Source of the DNA: Pseudomonadota bacterium | Lineage (GTDB): Bacteria > Pseudomonadota > Gammaproteobacteria > Acidithiobacillales > Acidithiobacillaceae | Assembly: GCA_021821885.1 (NCBI GenBank) | Contig: JAKARO010000019.1 | Coordinates: forward strand, 1 to 36,934 | Direction of reading: 5' to 3' | DNA: 36,934 bases | Shown here: positions 11,446-20,651 of the stretch, one piece after another | Position numbering within the stretch: the stretch's first letter is position 1 | How the letters are laid out: the number at the start of each line of letters is the position of its first letter | Notes under the pieces: model-generated | What the model saw: the letters and a program-made list of their open reading frames with translations, nothing else | Databases searched by the model: none | Told to the model about the DNA's origin: nothing | Made by a program: the position numbers and the translations under genes

Positions 11446-12780
11446 ATGGCCCGAAGAGCACCCAGAATCCAGCTCTCTCCTTCTCTTCCAGAAATCTGGC
11501 AGGGTGCCTCACGTTCGGGGGGGGCCCGCAGAACGGCCCTATTTCTCCTGTTTCTGGTGTTCGTCCTCTTTATCTGGGCCACAGCGGAGGCACAGCAGGA
11601 ACCCTTTCCTTGGCTTCAGGCCTTCAGTGCAGCAGCCATGGTAGGCGGTCTGGCGGACTGGTTTGCAGTGGCGGCCATTTTCCGTCACCCCCTGGGCCTG
11701 CCCTTTCCCCACACAGCGATTCTCCCGCGGAACCGTGAGCGCCTTGCGAACCGTCTTTCCGCGTTTATCCGCGACCATTTTCTGCAAAGCGAATCCATCA
11801 TCGCATACCTGCACCGGAATCCTCCATCTGCGGCTTTCGGCCAGTGGCTCGCGCATCCCCGTAACCGTCACCCTCTTGCCAGACAGATGAATCAGTTTAT
11901 CCAGAAAGCCCTCGAACTGGCGGATCTGGAACCCCTGGCCCGGCTATTGCGGGGAGTTCTGGCCCAGCAGCTGCAGGAACTCGACCTTTCACGCGGATTC
12001 GAAAAGATTCTCCTGCTGCTTGTGGAAAACGGCCGTCACCAGGAAATTCTGGATGACGGGATTGACCGCCTCCAAAGCTGGCTGGACCAGGAATGCACCC
12101 AAGACATCCTGACTGTCCAGATTGAACAGATTCTGCAGCGCGCCTATCCCATGCTGTTTTCCTGGCTGGGTGCAGTAGTGGATCCAGCCAGCCTGAGCCG
12201 CAATCTGTCCAGGAATCTGGTCCGGGCAACCCACCAGATGCTTCAGGAAATCAGCGAGGATCCGGAAGATCCCAGGCGCCTTGCCCTGGAAAACTGGTTC
12301 GTCGGCATTCTCGGACAGCTTCATCACGACAGCGGCTTCAGACTGGCCCTGCACCAGTGGCAGTCTGACCTGCTGGAGCATCCAGCCACCCGGGAATATC
12401 TCCAGTCCATATCCGGGGAACTGCGACAGTGGCTTCTCGAGGATCTCTCCAGACCAGATTCCCGCCTGCAGCGCCTGCTACAGCGGGCTGCCAGACACCT
12501 CGGCAGACTGCTGGCAGGCCAGCCGGAGTTCAGCCATATTTTTGACGGCTATGTTGAAGACAGCATCCGGCAGCTGTTTCCCTCTTTCCGCAAGAGTCTT
12601 ACCCGGCATATTGCCGACACCATACGTGCCTGGCCCATGGATGACCTGGTCCGCAATCTTGAAGAGGGAATTGGCGAAGATCTTCAGTATATCCGCATCA
12701 ATGGCACCCTGGTGGGTGGATGCCTGGGGCTGGCCATCCATGCCATGTCCCAGCTGCTGACCCTTTTCTCCGGGCACTGA
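11446..12780 (+). CDS. DUF445 family membrane protein (YjiN-like)
   Basis: A 444-residue protein with an N-terminal membrane helix (about residues 30-47), a conserved GGLADWFAVAAIFRHPLGLP segment, a long helical middle and a C-terminal helix near GGCLGLAIHAMSQLL. This is the standard DUF445/YjiN organisation; its function is unknown. I start at the ATG at 11446, because longer in-frame starts would overlap the divergent selO coding sequence. The Shine-Dalgarno-like GAGGAA is about 15 bases away, farther than usual, and a TGCTATGAT (extended -10-like) at 11431-11439 would place transcription start right at this codon. It is convergent with murI. Confidence 0.85.
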   Translation: MARRAPRIQLSPSLPEIWQGASRSGGARRTALFLLFLVFVLFIWATAEAQQEPFPWLQAFSAAAMVGGLADWFAVAAIFRHPLGLPFPHTAILPRNRERLANRLSAFIRDHFLQSESIIAYLHRNPPSAAFGQWLAHPRNRHPLARQMNQFIQKALELADLEPLARLLRGVLAQQLQELDLSRGFEKILLLLVENGRHQEILDDGIDRLQSWLDQECTQDILTVQIEQILQRAYPMLFSWLGAVVDPASLSRNLSRNLVRATHQMLQEISEDPEDPRRLALENWFVGILGQLHHDSGFRLALHQWQSDLLEHPATREYLQSISGELRQWLLEDLSRPDSRLQRLLQRAARHLGRLLAGQPEFSHIFDGYVEDSIRQLFPSFRKSLTRHIADTIRAWPMDDLVRNLEEGIGEDLQYIRINGTLVGGCLGLAIHAMSQLLTLFSGH

Positions 12781-12838
12781 ACCTCTATTGCTGGTCCATC
12801 CCATGCGTGAAAAAGAACCTGCCCGGGAACCCTGTCCC

Positions 12839-13672
12839 CTATGGGGCCAAACGCAGGCATGGTGCAGGATCCGTCTCCCGGTCTGCGTCCTCGACCTTCA
12901 TTCCATGACTGGCCAGCAGGCGTACTGCCAAAGATTTTTTTTCCTGGGCGTTGGCACTGAAGCAGAAATGCATGCGCACCCGCGCCGGGATTCTCCCGGG
13001 CTCTGGGGCTTCCCGGCCCATGACCTGCCGGTAAAGCTGCCGGGCAACTCCATCATTGCCATCAAAAACCTGGCATCCAGATCCCGTCCAGCGCAGGATA
13101 TCTCCAGCCAGCCAGCAGTAATGGGTACATCCAAGAACTATCCCCCGGATTCCGGTATCCATGACCCCGGCTATATGCTGCTCCCAGTACTTCCCTGCCT
13201 GTTCGCGCCACTGGTGGTCCTGTCGCTCAATAATTTCCATCCAGCCCGGGCAGGCAAGAACATCCACGCGCTCCATTCCCCCAGGAAGTCCCTGCAGAAG
13301 CTGCTGCAGCTTCTCCCCCCGGGCCGTAAGTTCCGTCGCCAGCAGCAGAATCCGCCCATCATCCGCCGAGAGGGCTTTTTTGATGGCGGGCTCAATGCCG
13401 ATGACGGGCACTTTACGTGAGTGCTCCCGCAGCGTGGCAGCCGCCGCGCTGGTGGCTGAATTGCAGGCCAGCACCACCGCATCTGCAGACCGTGCCAGAA
13501 AATATTCGTAGGCCTTCTCTGTCCATTCCCGGACCTGTCCGGGATCCCGGTCCCCATAAGGGGCGTTGGCATTATCCGCGAAGAAAAAATATTCTTCGTC
13601 CGGGAGATAGCGAAGACAGGCCACAAGCGTGGTTAGCCCTCCAATCCCCGAATCAAAAATCCCAATCCGCAT
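12839..13672 (-). CDS. murI: Glutamate racemase
   Basis: Converts L-glutamate to D-glutamate for peptidoglycan synthesis in the cytoplasm. The 277-residue protein has the two catalytic cysteines in ACNSATSAA (Cys70) and GCTHYCW (Cys182), and the N-terminal FDSGIGGLT motif. I start at the ATG at 13672, which shares one base with the stop of the ROK kinase gene. A GTG three bases upstream (13675) would give a four-base overlap. No Shine-Dalgarno is visible, so translation probably depends on coupling. Being the last gene of a glycogen operon is an unusual context for murI. Confidence 0.93.
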   Translation of the reverse strand: MRIGIFDSGIGGLTTLVACLRYLPDEEYFFFADNANAPYGDRDPGQVREWTEKAYEYFLARSADAVVLACNSATSAAAATLREHSRKVPVIGIEPAIKKALSADDGRILLLATELTARGEKLQQLLQGLPGGMERVDVLACPGWMEIIERQDHQWREQAGKYWEQHIAGVMDTGIRGIVLGCTHYCWLAGDILRWTGSGCQVFDGNDGVARQLYRQVMGREAPEPGRIPARVRMHFCFSANAQEKKSLAVRLLASHGMKVEDADRETDPAPCLRLAP

Positions 13673-14619
13673 CACAGAGAAATCGTCTGAAGTCCCATGG
13701 CCAGGAGAGCGGCCCCGCGCATCCCTGCGAGGTCATCGGAATTGCCCCGCTGCACTTCCAGCCTCCCCCGGAGGGAGGGAATCAGGTCCCGTTCCAGCCG
13801 GTGTCCGAGCGTACCGGAAAAACAGTCCCATGCTGCACTCAAACCCCCACCAATGCGCACCACTGTCACATCCGTTACCTTGAGAATATGGGCCAGGGCC
13901 TGACCCAAGGTTTCGCCTACCGTCCGGAAAGCCATCCTGGCCTCGGGGTTCCCATCTCGGGCCATCGCTGCAATACTGCCAGGCTGCGCCGCAACTCCAG
14001 AAATATCTGCATAGCTTGCCGACAGCCCCAGGGCCGATGCATACTGCTCCAGGCATCCACGGTTCCCGCAGCCACAGTGCCTGCCACCAGGCACAACAAT
14101 GATATGCCCCACTTCCATGGCCATCCCATGCTCTCCGCGCCATGGTCTCCCGCCGTGCACCCAACCTCCTCCCACTCCCGTACCAAGCCCCAGGTAAAGC
14201 AGATCCTGAAGGGCGGGACGCTCCTGGCGTAGCGCCCAGAATTCGCCATAGGCAGCAGCGTTTGCATCATTTTCCACCATCACCTCCAGTCCCGTCTTCC
14301 TGGACAGGGATTCCTGCAGGGAAAAATCCGTCAGGCCCGGAATATTGGGAGAGTGCAGGAGCATGCCATTGCCGTCGATAAAGCCCGGGAACGCCACACC
14401 AATCCGGCGGAGCGATGGATATTCGCTTCTGAGCGCCTGAATACCTTCCGACAGCAGACCCAGCACGAGATCCTGGACCGCCCCAGGATCCCCGATGGCC
14501 CTGCAGCGCTGCACAAGATCCACTTCCTGCCGGTTTTCCTGCAGGCACTCGGCTTCCCTGAAGAGCCCAAACCGCAGATTGGTGCCCCCGACATCGACTC
14601 CGGCTGCGATTCTATCCAT
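13672..14619 (-). CDS. ROK-family sugar kinase, probably glucokinase
   Basis: A 315-residue cytosolic kinase that probably phosphorylates glucose released from glycogen or maltodextrin. The ATP loop is DVGGTNLRFGLF (9-20), the catalytic base is Asp118 in ENDANAAAYGE, and the ROK zinc site is CGCGNRGCLEQ (cysteines 182, 184, 189, with His172 upstream). I start at the ATG at 14619, which has GGCGGA just upstream. A TTG at 14631 lies in frame. It overlaps the upstream GH57 gene by eight bases and murI by one. Glucokinase rather than N-acetylmannosamine kinase or regulator is inferred from the glycogen-gene neighbours and the absence of an N-terminal DNA-binding domain. Confidence 0.85.
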   Translation of the reverse strand: MDRIAAGVDVGGTNLRFGLFREAECLQENRQEVDLVQRCRAIGDPGAVQDLVLGLLSEGIQALRSEYPSLRRIGVAFPGFIDGNGMLLHSPNIPGLTDFSLQESLSRKTGLEVMVENDANAAAYGEFWALRQERPALQDLLYLGLGTGVGGGWVHGGRPWRGEHGMAMEVGHIIVVPGGRHCGCGNRGCLEQYASALGLSASYADISGVAAQPGSIAAMARDGNPEARMAFRTVGETLGQALAHILKVTDVTVVRIGGGLSAAWDCFSGTLGHRLERDLIPSLRGRLEVQRGNSDDLAGMRGAALLAMGLQTISL

Positions 14620-16636
14620 GTTCCGCCACAATTCTGGCTGTCAGCCCAATCTGCCATTCCTGGCCGCAGGGTAGCGGCCATTCCAGTTCCAGAACCCATG
14701 CCTGCATGATTTTTTCAAAGCCCGCCTCAGACTGGGAAACCGTCTGGTGGGGCCAGCAGCGCCATCGGGCCGGAAAATCCAGATGCCAAAGCATGGTCCC
14801 ACCGAGAACCCTGTCTTTCAGCAGAAAATCCCTGCCGGATATGGTTCCCGCCTCCTGGCCAAATCCGCCCATCTGGGAACCGTCCACCCAGAGCTGTCCG
14901 CCCGGGCCATCACAGCTTGGCATAGAAAGGTAGAGCCGGGTCCGCAGCACGGTTTCTCCACATTCAGCGGAGCCTGGCAGGCACCGGTAGGTAACAGACA
15001 GGGTTCCCTTCTTCAGGCCAAAGGATTTCTCCACTCTCCATCCCGAAGGACTGGCCGCAGAAAAGGCAGGCGGATCGGAGCCTTCCACGGCCTGATAGTA
15101 CAGCAGCTCTGCTCCCAGATGGTCCAGGAAACTGTGACAGGGCAGATCATCAAACACCAGATCCTCTTCCGTAATGGCATTACGGTAGCTGATGCGGTCA
15201 TGGGCCGAGACAATTCCCGCTCCGTCATGCACCGTTGAGACCTTCCCTTCCCGGATCCTGTCATGATAGGCCTCATCGCGGCGGGCCAGGACGTCCCCAA
15301 AATTGTGGGCAAGCGGATAGTGGTTCCATTCCACTATGGCCGCATGCGGAGAAGGCCGCAGGACAATCTGCGCAACCCTGTCATGACAGAACCATTCTTC
15401 GTCTCCATCCAGATCCACATCCATCCGGGTCAGGGACGGACGCTTCTGTACGCCATCCAGCAGTCCTTCAAGACGGGTAATGGCGTGAAAGACAGCCCTG
15501 CGCAGATGGGGAAGATAGATCCCGCCAAAAAGGCCATGCCAGTAGGCATCATTGGACTGGGCTGCATGTAGCAGCTCCTGCATTTCCTGGGTTTGACGAT
15601 GTTTTGGAAGGGCATGGAAGCGGGCCGACAGCTGCAGCATCCGCTTGTGCATCCAGTTGGACTCCGGATAGCGGCCAAGGAAATTTTTCCACGTCCCCCC
15701 CCGAATCAGTGCTTTCCGTCTTTCCAGCCGCCCAGCTTCCTGCTCCTGCTGCAGGAAATGACCATATTCCCTGGCCATATCGGGCGACAGCGTCCAGGCA
15801 TTCATTTCCCGGTAGGAGACAGTGGGCAGGTATACAATTCCTTTCGGCCGGTACTGTTCCCTGTAGCGTGCAAAATGCATCGGCACAATTGTGTCTGAGT
15901 GAAGAATCGCGGTCAGGAACTGCTCCAGCCAGCCCCGTCTATAGACCCAATCATGGGTATCCGGCCACAGTCCGAATTTTTCTATATCATCAAAGTAGAT
16001 GGCAGCGGTCCCGGGCGGGCTGCCCTCTCCGGTACTGGCGATATAGGCCACCGCCTCTGCCACTTCCGAGAACGGGAGCCGGTAGCGCAGGGCTTCGGAA
16101 ATGGGAAAGACATCAATGGGCAGACCGCTTTCCTCCGTACGGTAAAAATGGCCGAGATCGCCCGGTTCCATGCCCGTACAGAGGAAGTGGTAATCATCCA
16201 CCACAACATAGCGGATTCCCGATTCGACAAGGGCTGGTACCGACGATGGATCCCAGACCCGTTCCGTCAGCCAGGCGCCCTGGGGGCACTGTCCGAAATT
16301 CCGTTCCAGCCGCTCCTTCATGGCTTTCAGCTGTCCCAGCCGGTCCCGGTGAGGGATCGACGCCAGTACCGGTTCCGTATCCCCGGCGCCTACCAGTTCT
16401 ACCTGCCCACGCGCCACCATTTCCTGGAGAAGACGCATGGCCGGTGCGTGGTGGCGCCCAAGATAGTCCAGCAGCCAGCCACTGGAATGAAAGGCAAAGG
16501 CAAAGGCCGGGAAACGGTGGAGGGTTTCCAGGAAAGGCTGATAGCAGCGGATCACCGCATCGTCGACCACTTCTGGAAAATTGCCTACGGGCTGATGGGC
16601 ATGCACACCAAAGAGGAGCGGGATTTTCTGTATCAT
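14612..16636 (-). CDS. GH57 4-alpha-glucanotransferase / alpha-amylase
   Basis: A 674-residue cytosolic retaining glycosidase acting on alpha-1,4-glucans. The N-terminal barrel has HAHQPVGNF (12-20), the nucleophile Glu125 in WLTERVWDP, and the acid/base aspartate near 216-217 in YFDDIEKFGLWP. These sit almost exactly where they do in the archaeal 4-alpha-glucanotransferase of Thermococcus litoralis (Glu123/Asp214). The C-terminal half, with beta-rich sequence from about residue 400, corresponds to the domains found in this subfamily. AAGGA lies six bases before the ATG, and only three bases separate it from the upstream GH57 gene. I infer transfer activity on maltodextrins in glycogen metabolism, with alpha-amylase as the alternative. 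Confidence 0.88.
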   Translation of the reverse strand: MIQKIPLLFGVHAHQPVGNFPEVVDDAVIRCYQPFLETLHRFPAFAFAFHSSGWLLDYLGRHHAPAMRLLQEMVARGQVELVGAGDTEPVLASIPHRDRLGQLKAMKERLERNFGQCPQGAWLTERVWDPSSVPALVESGIRYVVVDDYHFLCTGMEPGDLGHFYRTEESGLPIDVFPISEALRYRLPFSEVAEAVAYIASTGEGSPPGTAAIYFDDIEKFGLWPDTHDWVYRRGWLEQFLTAILHSDTIVPMHFARYREQYRPKGIVYLPTVSYREMNAWTLSPDMAREYGHFLQQEQEAGRLERRKALIRGGTWKNFLGRYPESNWMHKRMLQLSARFHALPKHRQTQEMQELLHAAQSNDAYWHGLFGGIYLPHLRRAVFHAITRLEGLLDGVQKRPSLTRMDVDLDGDEEWFCHDRVAQIVLRPSPHAAIVEWNHYPLAHNFGDVLARRDEAYHDRIREGKVSTVHDGAGIVSAHDRISYRNAITEEDLVFDDLPCHSFLDHLGAELLYYQAVEGSDPPAFSAASPSGWRVEKSFGLKKGTLSVTYRCLPGSAECGETVLRTRLYLSMPSCDGPGGQLWVDGSQMGGFGQEAGTISGRDFLLKDRVLGGTMLWHLDFPARWRCWPHQTVSQSEAGFEKIMQAWVLELEWPLPCGQEWQIGLTARIVAEHG

Positions 16637-16639
16637 CGG

Positions 16640-18343
16640 CTATCCTTGGACGTGGCTGCGCCGCATCGCACCACTGCTCTCGGCATGGCTCGTACCCTGG
16701 CTGATCGGCTGCCCGAGGTTTTCCGGGGGCGCCACCTGCAGCAGCTGGTAAAGCCGCCTGAGGTTGCTCCGGAAAAGCAGGTCAAAATCCCGTACAGAGT
16801 CTGCCGGATTGTAGTCCCCAAACCACCAGAACCAGTCCGAACCTTCACAGAGGCCAAGCTGTTCCAGAATACGTTCCTGCTCCTGTACCGGAAAACGCTG
16901 CAGGTGGAGATCCACCATTTTTTTTGCGGAGCACAGGGCATCCCAGGCACGGTTTTTGGCGGGGTCCCCGATCCATGTACTGAAACTCCCGTATACCCAG
17001 CTCCCAGATGCCAGTTCGGGTAGGGGACGGGAGCCATCTGGATGTTCCTGGACAAAATTCTGGAAAGTGCACATCCGGATATGGGGGTGATGGCTCAGTT
17101 CGCGATAGAGTTCTGAAAGAAAATAGTACCCATTATAAGGATAGTATTCCCAGGCATTTTCGCCATCAAGGATAATGCTGACCACAGGATGTTCCTGTCC
17201 GTCCGTCTGACGCCATATCGCCTCCAGATGCTGGATAAAGTCTGTAGCCGCATCATGGCCGGACCAGCTCTTGTAATCGAACCCGATGCGGTCAGACAGG
17301 GAATCGTCGCGAAAAAAAATGTAGGGACCCTGTCCCGCAAGGCGATAGGGACGGTAGAGATAGGCAGACCGGTTGGCCCCAACCGGGATTCCAGAGTCAG
17401 CCCGTGCCAGACTTCGGGCAAGCACGCCCTCACCAGAGGCTGTCCAGCGGATACCCGCCTGGTCCACCAGCTTCACGAAATCCGGCGATATGCCTCCCTC
17501 GGCTGGCCAGAGTCCGGCGGCTGTCTGGCCAAAATGCTCCCGGTGGCTGCTTATGGCCCTCTGCAGGTGCCACTGCACCCGGTCTGTCCCGCCCGGGTAC
17601 TGCGCACACTGCGGTAGAGGGGCGTCTGGAACTCCATCACGGGCACTACGGAAGTCCAGCAGCAGGGGGGCCAGCGGATGTTCATAGGGCGTAGTGGAAA
17701 TTTCTATCCTGCCTTCTTCTGCCAGGGCACGGTAGCGGGGAAGGATTCCGCCGACAAGATCCCCAAGAAAAACAAGGAGATTGTACCGGTCTTCCCAGGT
17801 AAATCCCGACCCTTTCTGCATCAGGGACTGTATCAGTGGGCTGCTGCGGCGCACCGTTTCCCCGGTCCAGACGAGGTGGTACCACACCAGCAGATCGGCC
17901 AGATACTGTACCGACAGATAGTCAGTCATCTCGGTATCGTCCTGCCGGATAATCTGGTTAAGCGTATGCAGACGCTGGTAGGCAGGGAAAGGGTTCATCA
18001 TGTGTTCCGGATCCAGCCGGAAACACTGCTGGAGCAGATAGTGCCGGGTACTGCCAGAAAGGGTTTTGAGATCCGGCGTTGCAAGGGAAGCCAGAAGCCG
18101 GTCACGGAACCTGCCGCTACGAAACTGGCCAATATAGTCTTCCAGCTGTTCTATCAGAACCGGAACAAAATTGAATACGGCCCGGGCACCGGGGTTTTCC
18201 TCCAGATGGGCCACCATGTCGGCATAATCCTTGCAGGCATGGAGATAGGTCCACGGAAACAGGTACTGGCCATCCGCATCCCGGTAATCCGGCTGGTGCA
18301 TGTGCCAGCAGAAGATGACATGGAGCGCGCGGGCAGGTGGCAT
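16640..18343 (-). CDS. GH57 alpha-amylase-type glycoside hydrolase
   Basis: A 567-residue GH57 protein distinct from its neighbour. It starts with CWHMHQPDYRD (about 12-22). The likely nucleophile is Glu282 in GLWPAEGGIS and the likely acid/base Asp393 in ILDGENAWEYYP. A C-terminal SGSWVYGSFSTWIGDPAKN block is typical of this GH57 subgroup, found in many bacteria beside glycogen genes. It has no signal peptide, so it should act on intracellular glucan. The ATG is four bases after the glgC stop and has only a weak GAGA-type ribosome-binding site, so coupling to glgC is likely. Whether it hydrolyses, debranches or transfers is not decidable here. Confidence 0.87.
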   Translation of the reverse strand: MPPARALHVIFCWHMHQPDYRDADGQYLFPWTYLHACKDYADMVAHLEENPGARAVFNFVPVLIEQLEDYIGQFRSGRFRDRLLASLATPDLKTLSGSTRHYLLQQCFRLDPEHMMNPFPAYQRLHTLNQIIRQDDTEMTDYLSVQYLADLLVWYHLVWTGETVRRSSPLIQSLMQKGSGFTWEDRYNLLVFLGDLVGGILPRYRALAEEGRIEISTTPYEHPLAPLLLDFRSARDGVPDAPLPQCAQYPGGTDRVQWHLQRAISSHREHFGQTAAGLWPAEGGISPDFVKLVDQAGIRWTASGEGVLARSLARADSGIPVGANRSAYLYRPYRLAGQGPYIFFRDDSLSDRIGFDYKSWSGHDAATDFIQHLEAIWRQTDGQEHPVVSIILDGENAWEYYPYNGYYFLSELYRELSHHPHIRMCTFQNFVQEHPDGSRPLPELASGSWVYGSFSTWIGDPAKNRAWDALCSAKKMVDLHLQRFPVQEQERILEQLGLCEGSDWFWWFGDYNPADSVRDFDLLFRSNLRRLYQLLQVAPPENLGQPISQGTSHAESSGAMRRSHVQG

Positions 18344-18347
18344 CAGG

Positions 18348-19658
18348 TTATCTCACATAGTGGAGCTGCTGCCCCAGGGATTCTGGCGTAATCAGTGTGA
18401 CGCCCCTCGGTGTGCGGTGAAATCTCCGGGCATCCTCTTCCGGATCTTCCCCAACCACAAGCCCTGGCGGAATGGTAGCCCCCTTGTCCACTACCACCCG
18501 GCGCAGCCTGGTTCCCTCGCCCATGCGCACATTCGGCAAAATGACAGAATCCTCAATCAGGGTATGGCCATCGTTCACCCGCACATTGGAAAACAGGAGG
18601 GAGCGGCGCACCGTCGCTCCACTGATAATGCACCCCCCCGACACCATGCTGTCCAGGGCCATTCCACGTCTGCCATCGTCGTCAAAAACAAACTTCGCCG
18701 GAGGCAGCTGTTCCTGGTATGTCCAGATAGGCCAGCGGCTGTCATACAGGTCGAGATCGGGTGTCACGTGGACCAGGTCAATGTTGGCGGCCCAGTAGGC
18801 GTCAATGGTACCCACATCCCGCCAGTAGCAGCGGTGCTGTTCCGTCCCTGCGCCCGTAGTCACGCAGCTGTGCTGGAAACGGTGGGCCATAACCCGGTAT
18901 CGCGGAACCATATATGGAATCAGGTTGCCACCGAAATCATGCGCGGAACCCGGATCATCGGCATCCCGGATCAGCTGCTCATACAGGAACTCTGTATTGA
19001 ATATGTAGATGCCCATGCTCGCAAGAGCATTCTCCGGATCTCCAGGAATGGGATCCGCTTTTTCGGGTTTTTCCGAAAAGGCGATCACCCGGTCTTCCTG
19101 ATTGACCGTCATGATTCCAAAGGCACCGGCTTCTGACAGCGCCACCTCGGTACAGGCAACACTCATGTCGGCCTGGTTCTGCACATGTTCCGCCAGCATC
19201 TGCCCATAGTCCATCCGGTAAATATGGTCGCCGGCAAGAATCATAACGTAGCGTGGCCGGTGGGAACGGAGAATGTCGATATTCTGGAAAATGGCATCGG
19301 CCGTTCCCTTGTACCAGCCGGTATTCATGCGCTGCTGCGCCGGCAGTATTTCAATAAATTCACTGAACTCGCCCCGAAGGAATCCCCATCCCAGCTGCAG
19401 ATGGCGGATCAGGCTGTGGGCCTTGTACTGGGTCAGGACCCCCACGCGGCGAATCCCGGAATTGATACAGTTGGAGAGACAGAAATCTATGATGCGGAAC
19501 TTCCCACCAAAAGGGACCGATGGCTTTGCCCGCCAGTCTGTCAGCGGTCCCAGCCGGCTTCCCCGTCCGCCGGCGAGCACCAGGGCCAGAGTATTCTTGG
19601 TAAGATTGCTGACAAATCTCGGGGAATTGGCAACGGTGGTACTGAATGCTCCAGACAT
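18348..19658 (-). CDS. glgC: Glucose-1-phosphate adenylyltransferase
   Basis: Makes ADP-glucose from ATP and glucose-1-phosphate, the committed step of bacterial glycogen synthesis. The 436-residue enzyme has the nucleotide-binding ALVLAGGRGSRLGPLT, the KPSVPFGGKFRIIDF motif, GTADAIFQN, GDHIYRMDYG, SEKPEKAD, SMGIYIFN and WRDVGTIDAYW, followed by a C-terminal left-handed beta-helix. It is the first gene of the operon and has the strongest ribosome-binding site in the cluster, GGGAGGT six bases before the ATG. A TATAAT -10 lies about 50 bases upstream. glgA and glgB are not in this window. Confidence 0.96.
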   Translation of the reverse strand: MSGAFSTTVANSPRFVSNLTKNTLALVLAGGRGSRLGPLTDWRAKPSVPFGGKFRIIDFCLSNCINSGIRRVGVLTQYKAHSLIRHLQLGWGFLRGEFSEFIEILPAQQRMNTGWYKGTADAIFQNIDILRSHRPRYVMILAGDHIYRMDYGQMLAEHVQNQADMSVACTEVALSEAGAFGIMTVNQEDRVIAFSEKPEKADPIPGDPENALASMGIYIFNTEFLYEQLIRDADDPGSAHDFGGNLIPYMVPRYRVMAHRFQHSCVTTGAGTEQHRCYWRDVGTIDAYWAANIDLVHVTPDLDLYDSRWPIWTYQEQLPPAKFVFDDDGRRGMALDSMVSGGCIISGATVRRSLLFSNVRVNDGHTLIEDSVILPNVRMGEGTRLRRVVVDKGATIPPGLVVGEDPEEDARRFHRTPRGVTLITPESLGQQLHYVR

Positions 19659-19709
19659 GATCTACCTCCCGAATACGGCCGACCCGCAGCCACCCCATTC
19701 TCATGGTCA

Positions 19710-19715
19710 ATTATA
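19710..19715 (-). promoter_or_regulatory. -10 element for the glgC operon
   Basis: Reading the minus strand, a perfect TATAAT within CACTATAATTG lies about 52 bases upstream of the glgC start. I could not find a good -35 at 16-18 bases, so an activator may be needed or the element may be fortuitous. This 225-base divergent region also serves the methyltransferase gene on the plus strand, where CATAAT near 19766 is a weaker candidate. Confidence 0.4.
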
Positions 19716-19883
19716 GTGAAATCTGGCAAAAAAACCTTTTCCACCCTCCTTCTCCCTATCGTGATACCATAATATCCACTTTCGGGCCGGAACAGGGAAA
19801 CCGGTTGCCGTACACGGGCCTGCGTCACACCAGAACCCGCCCGTTCCCGGACAGATTCACGGCATACAGGGGATAGAAACAAC

Positions 19884-20477
19884 ATGAAACCAGGGCAGCA
19901 GGGTCCAGGATTCTGGCACTTCACACGGGAATTCCTTCGCGATCCCCGCGGCATAGGCGCCGTGTTTCCCAGTTCTCCTTTCCTGGCAAGGCATATGGCC
20001 AGCCTTGTCCCGTCCGGCCCGGGAACTGTTGTCGAGCTTGGACCCGGTCTGGGGCCGGTCACCAGGGCCCTACTTGAAAGCGGGATCAAACCCGAGGATC
20101 TTGTTCTGATCGAGCGTGCCGAGCCCATGGTTCACCACCTGCACCAGCATTTCCCGGGAATAGAAATCATCCACGGAGACGCTGCCCGCCTGACACGGCT
20201 GCTGGCAGCCCGGCTACCTGTCCGGGCTATTGTTTCAAGTCTTCCCCTGCGCAGCATACCCCGTCCCGCAGTCCAGGACATTCTGAAAGAAATTGCAGGA
20301 TGCAGCAGCCCGGGAACCGCCTATATACAGTTTACCTATCACCCATCCAGTGCCTGCCGCGATCTCCCTGAGAGTTTTGTTCCCAACCGGGTCCGGTTTA
20401 TTTGGCGCAATCTCCCTCCGGCCCGGGTGGACCGCTACATCTACCAGTCCCGGCCCATCACCACAGCCAAAACATAG
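19884..20477 (+). CDS. PmtA-like class I SAM-dependent methyltransferase
   Basis: A 197-residue protein with the SAM-binding motif VELGPGLGPVTRALLESG (about 49-66) and an N-terminus, FTREFLRDPRGIGAVFPSS, characteristic of bacterial phospholipid N-methyltransferases and their relatives. The post-I acidic region LVLIERAEPM and motif IIHGDAARL follow. The likely substrate is phosphatidylethanolamine at the inner-membrane surface, but relatives act on other lipids or on rRNA-like substrates, so this is inference. A GGGGAT sits nine bases before the ATG. It is monocistronic: a strong terminator follows, and the glgC operon diverges upstream. Confidence 0.75.
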   Translation: MKPGQQGPGFWHFTREFLRDPRGIGAVFPSSPFLARHMASLVPSGPGTVVELGPGLGPVTRALLESGIKPEDLVLIERAEPMVHHLHQHFPGIEIIHGDAARLTRLLAARLPVRAIVSSLPLRSIPRPAVQDILKEIAGCSSPGTAYIQFTYHPSSACRDLPESFVPNRVRFIWRNLPPARVDRYIYQSRPITTAKT

Positions 20478-20533
20478 TCGCCGCACAGCAGGGCTCTATA
20501 CTGTCCATTCCGCGCACTGTTGCCAGCCATGGG

Positions 20534-20575
20534 AAAACCCCGCTGCTGCCAGTCGCCCGGCAGCAGCGGGGTTTT
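20534..20575 (+). terminator. Intrinsic terminator after the methyltransferase gene
   Basis: A perfect 17-bp stem (20534-20550 paired with 20559-20575) encloses an eight-base loop, and the GC-rich core ends in TTTT with four A's at the opposite end. Because A and T tracts flank it symmetrically, it could terminate on both strands. It separates the methyltransferase gene from ubiC. Confidence 0.85.
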
Positions 20576-20614
20576 CACCTGACGGGAGTCCGCAGGGGTT
20601 TCTGGACTGCCACA

Positions 20615-20643
20615 TTGACCACCTCAAGAAAAGTCTGGATCAT
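20615..20643 (+). promoter_or_regulatory. Candidate promoter for ubiC-ubiA
   Basis: TTGACC (20615-20620) is followed by 17 bases and GATCAT (20638-20643). The expected start site is near 20650, at or next to the ubiC ATG (20652), which would make the mRNA leaderless or nearly so. This is consistent with the lack of a Shine-Dalgarno sequence, but the -10 match is only four of six. Confidence 0.35.
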
Positions 20644-20651
20644 GCTGAGCC

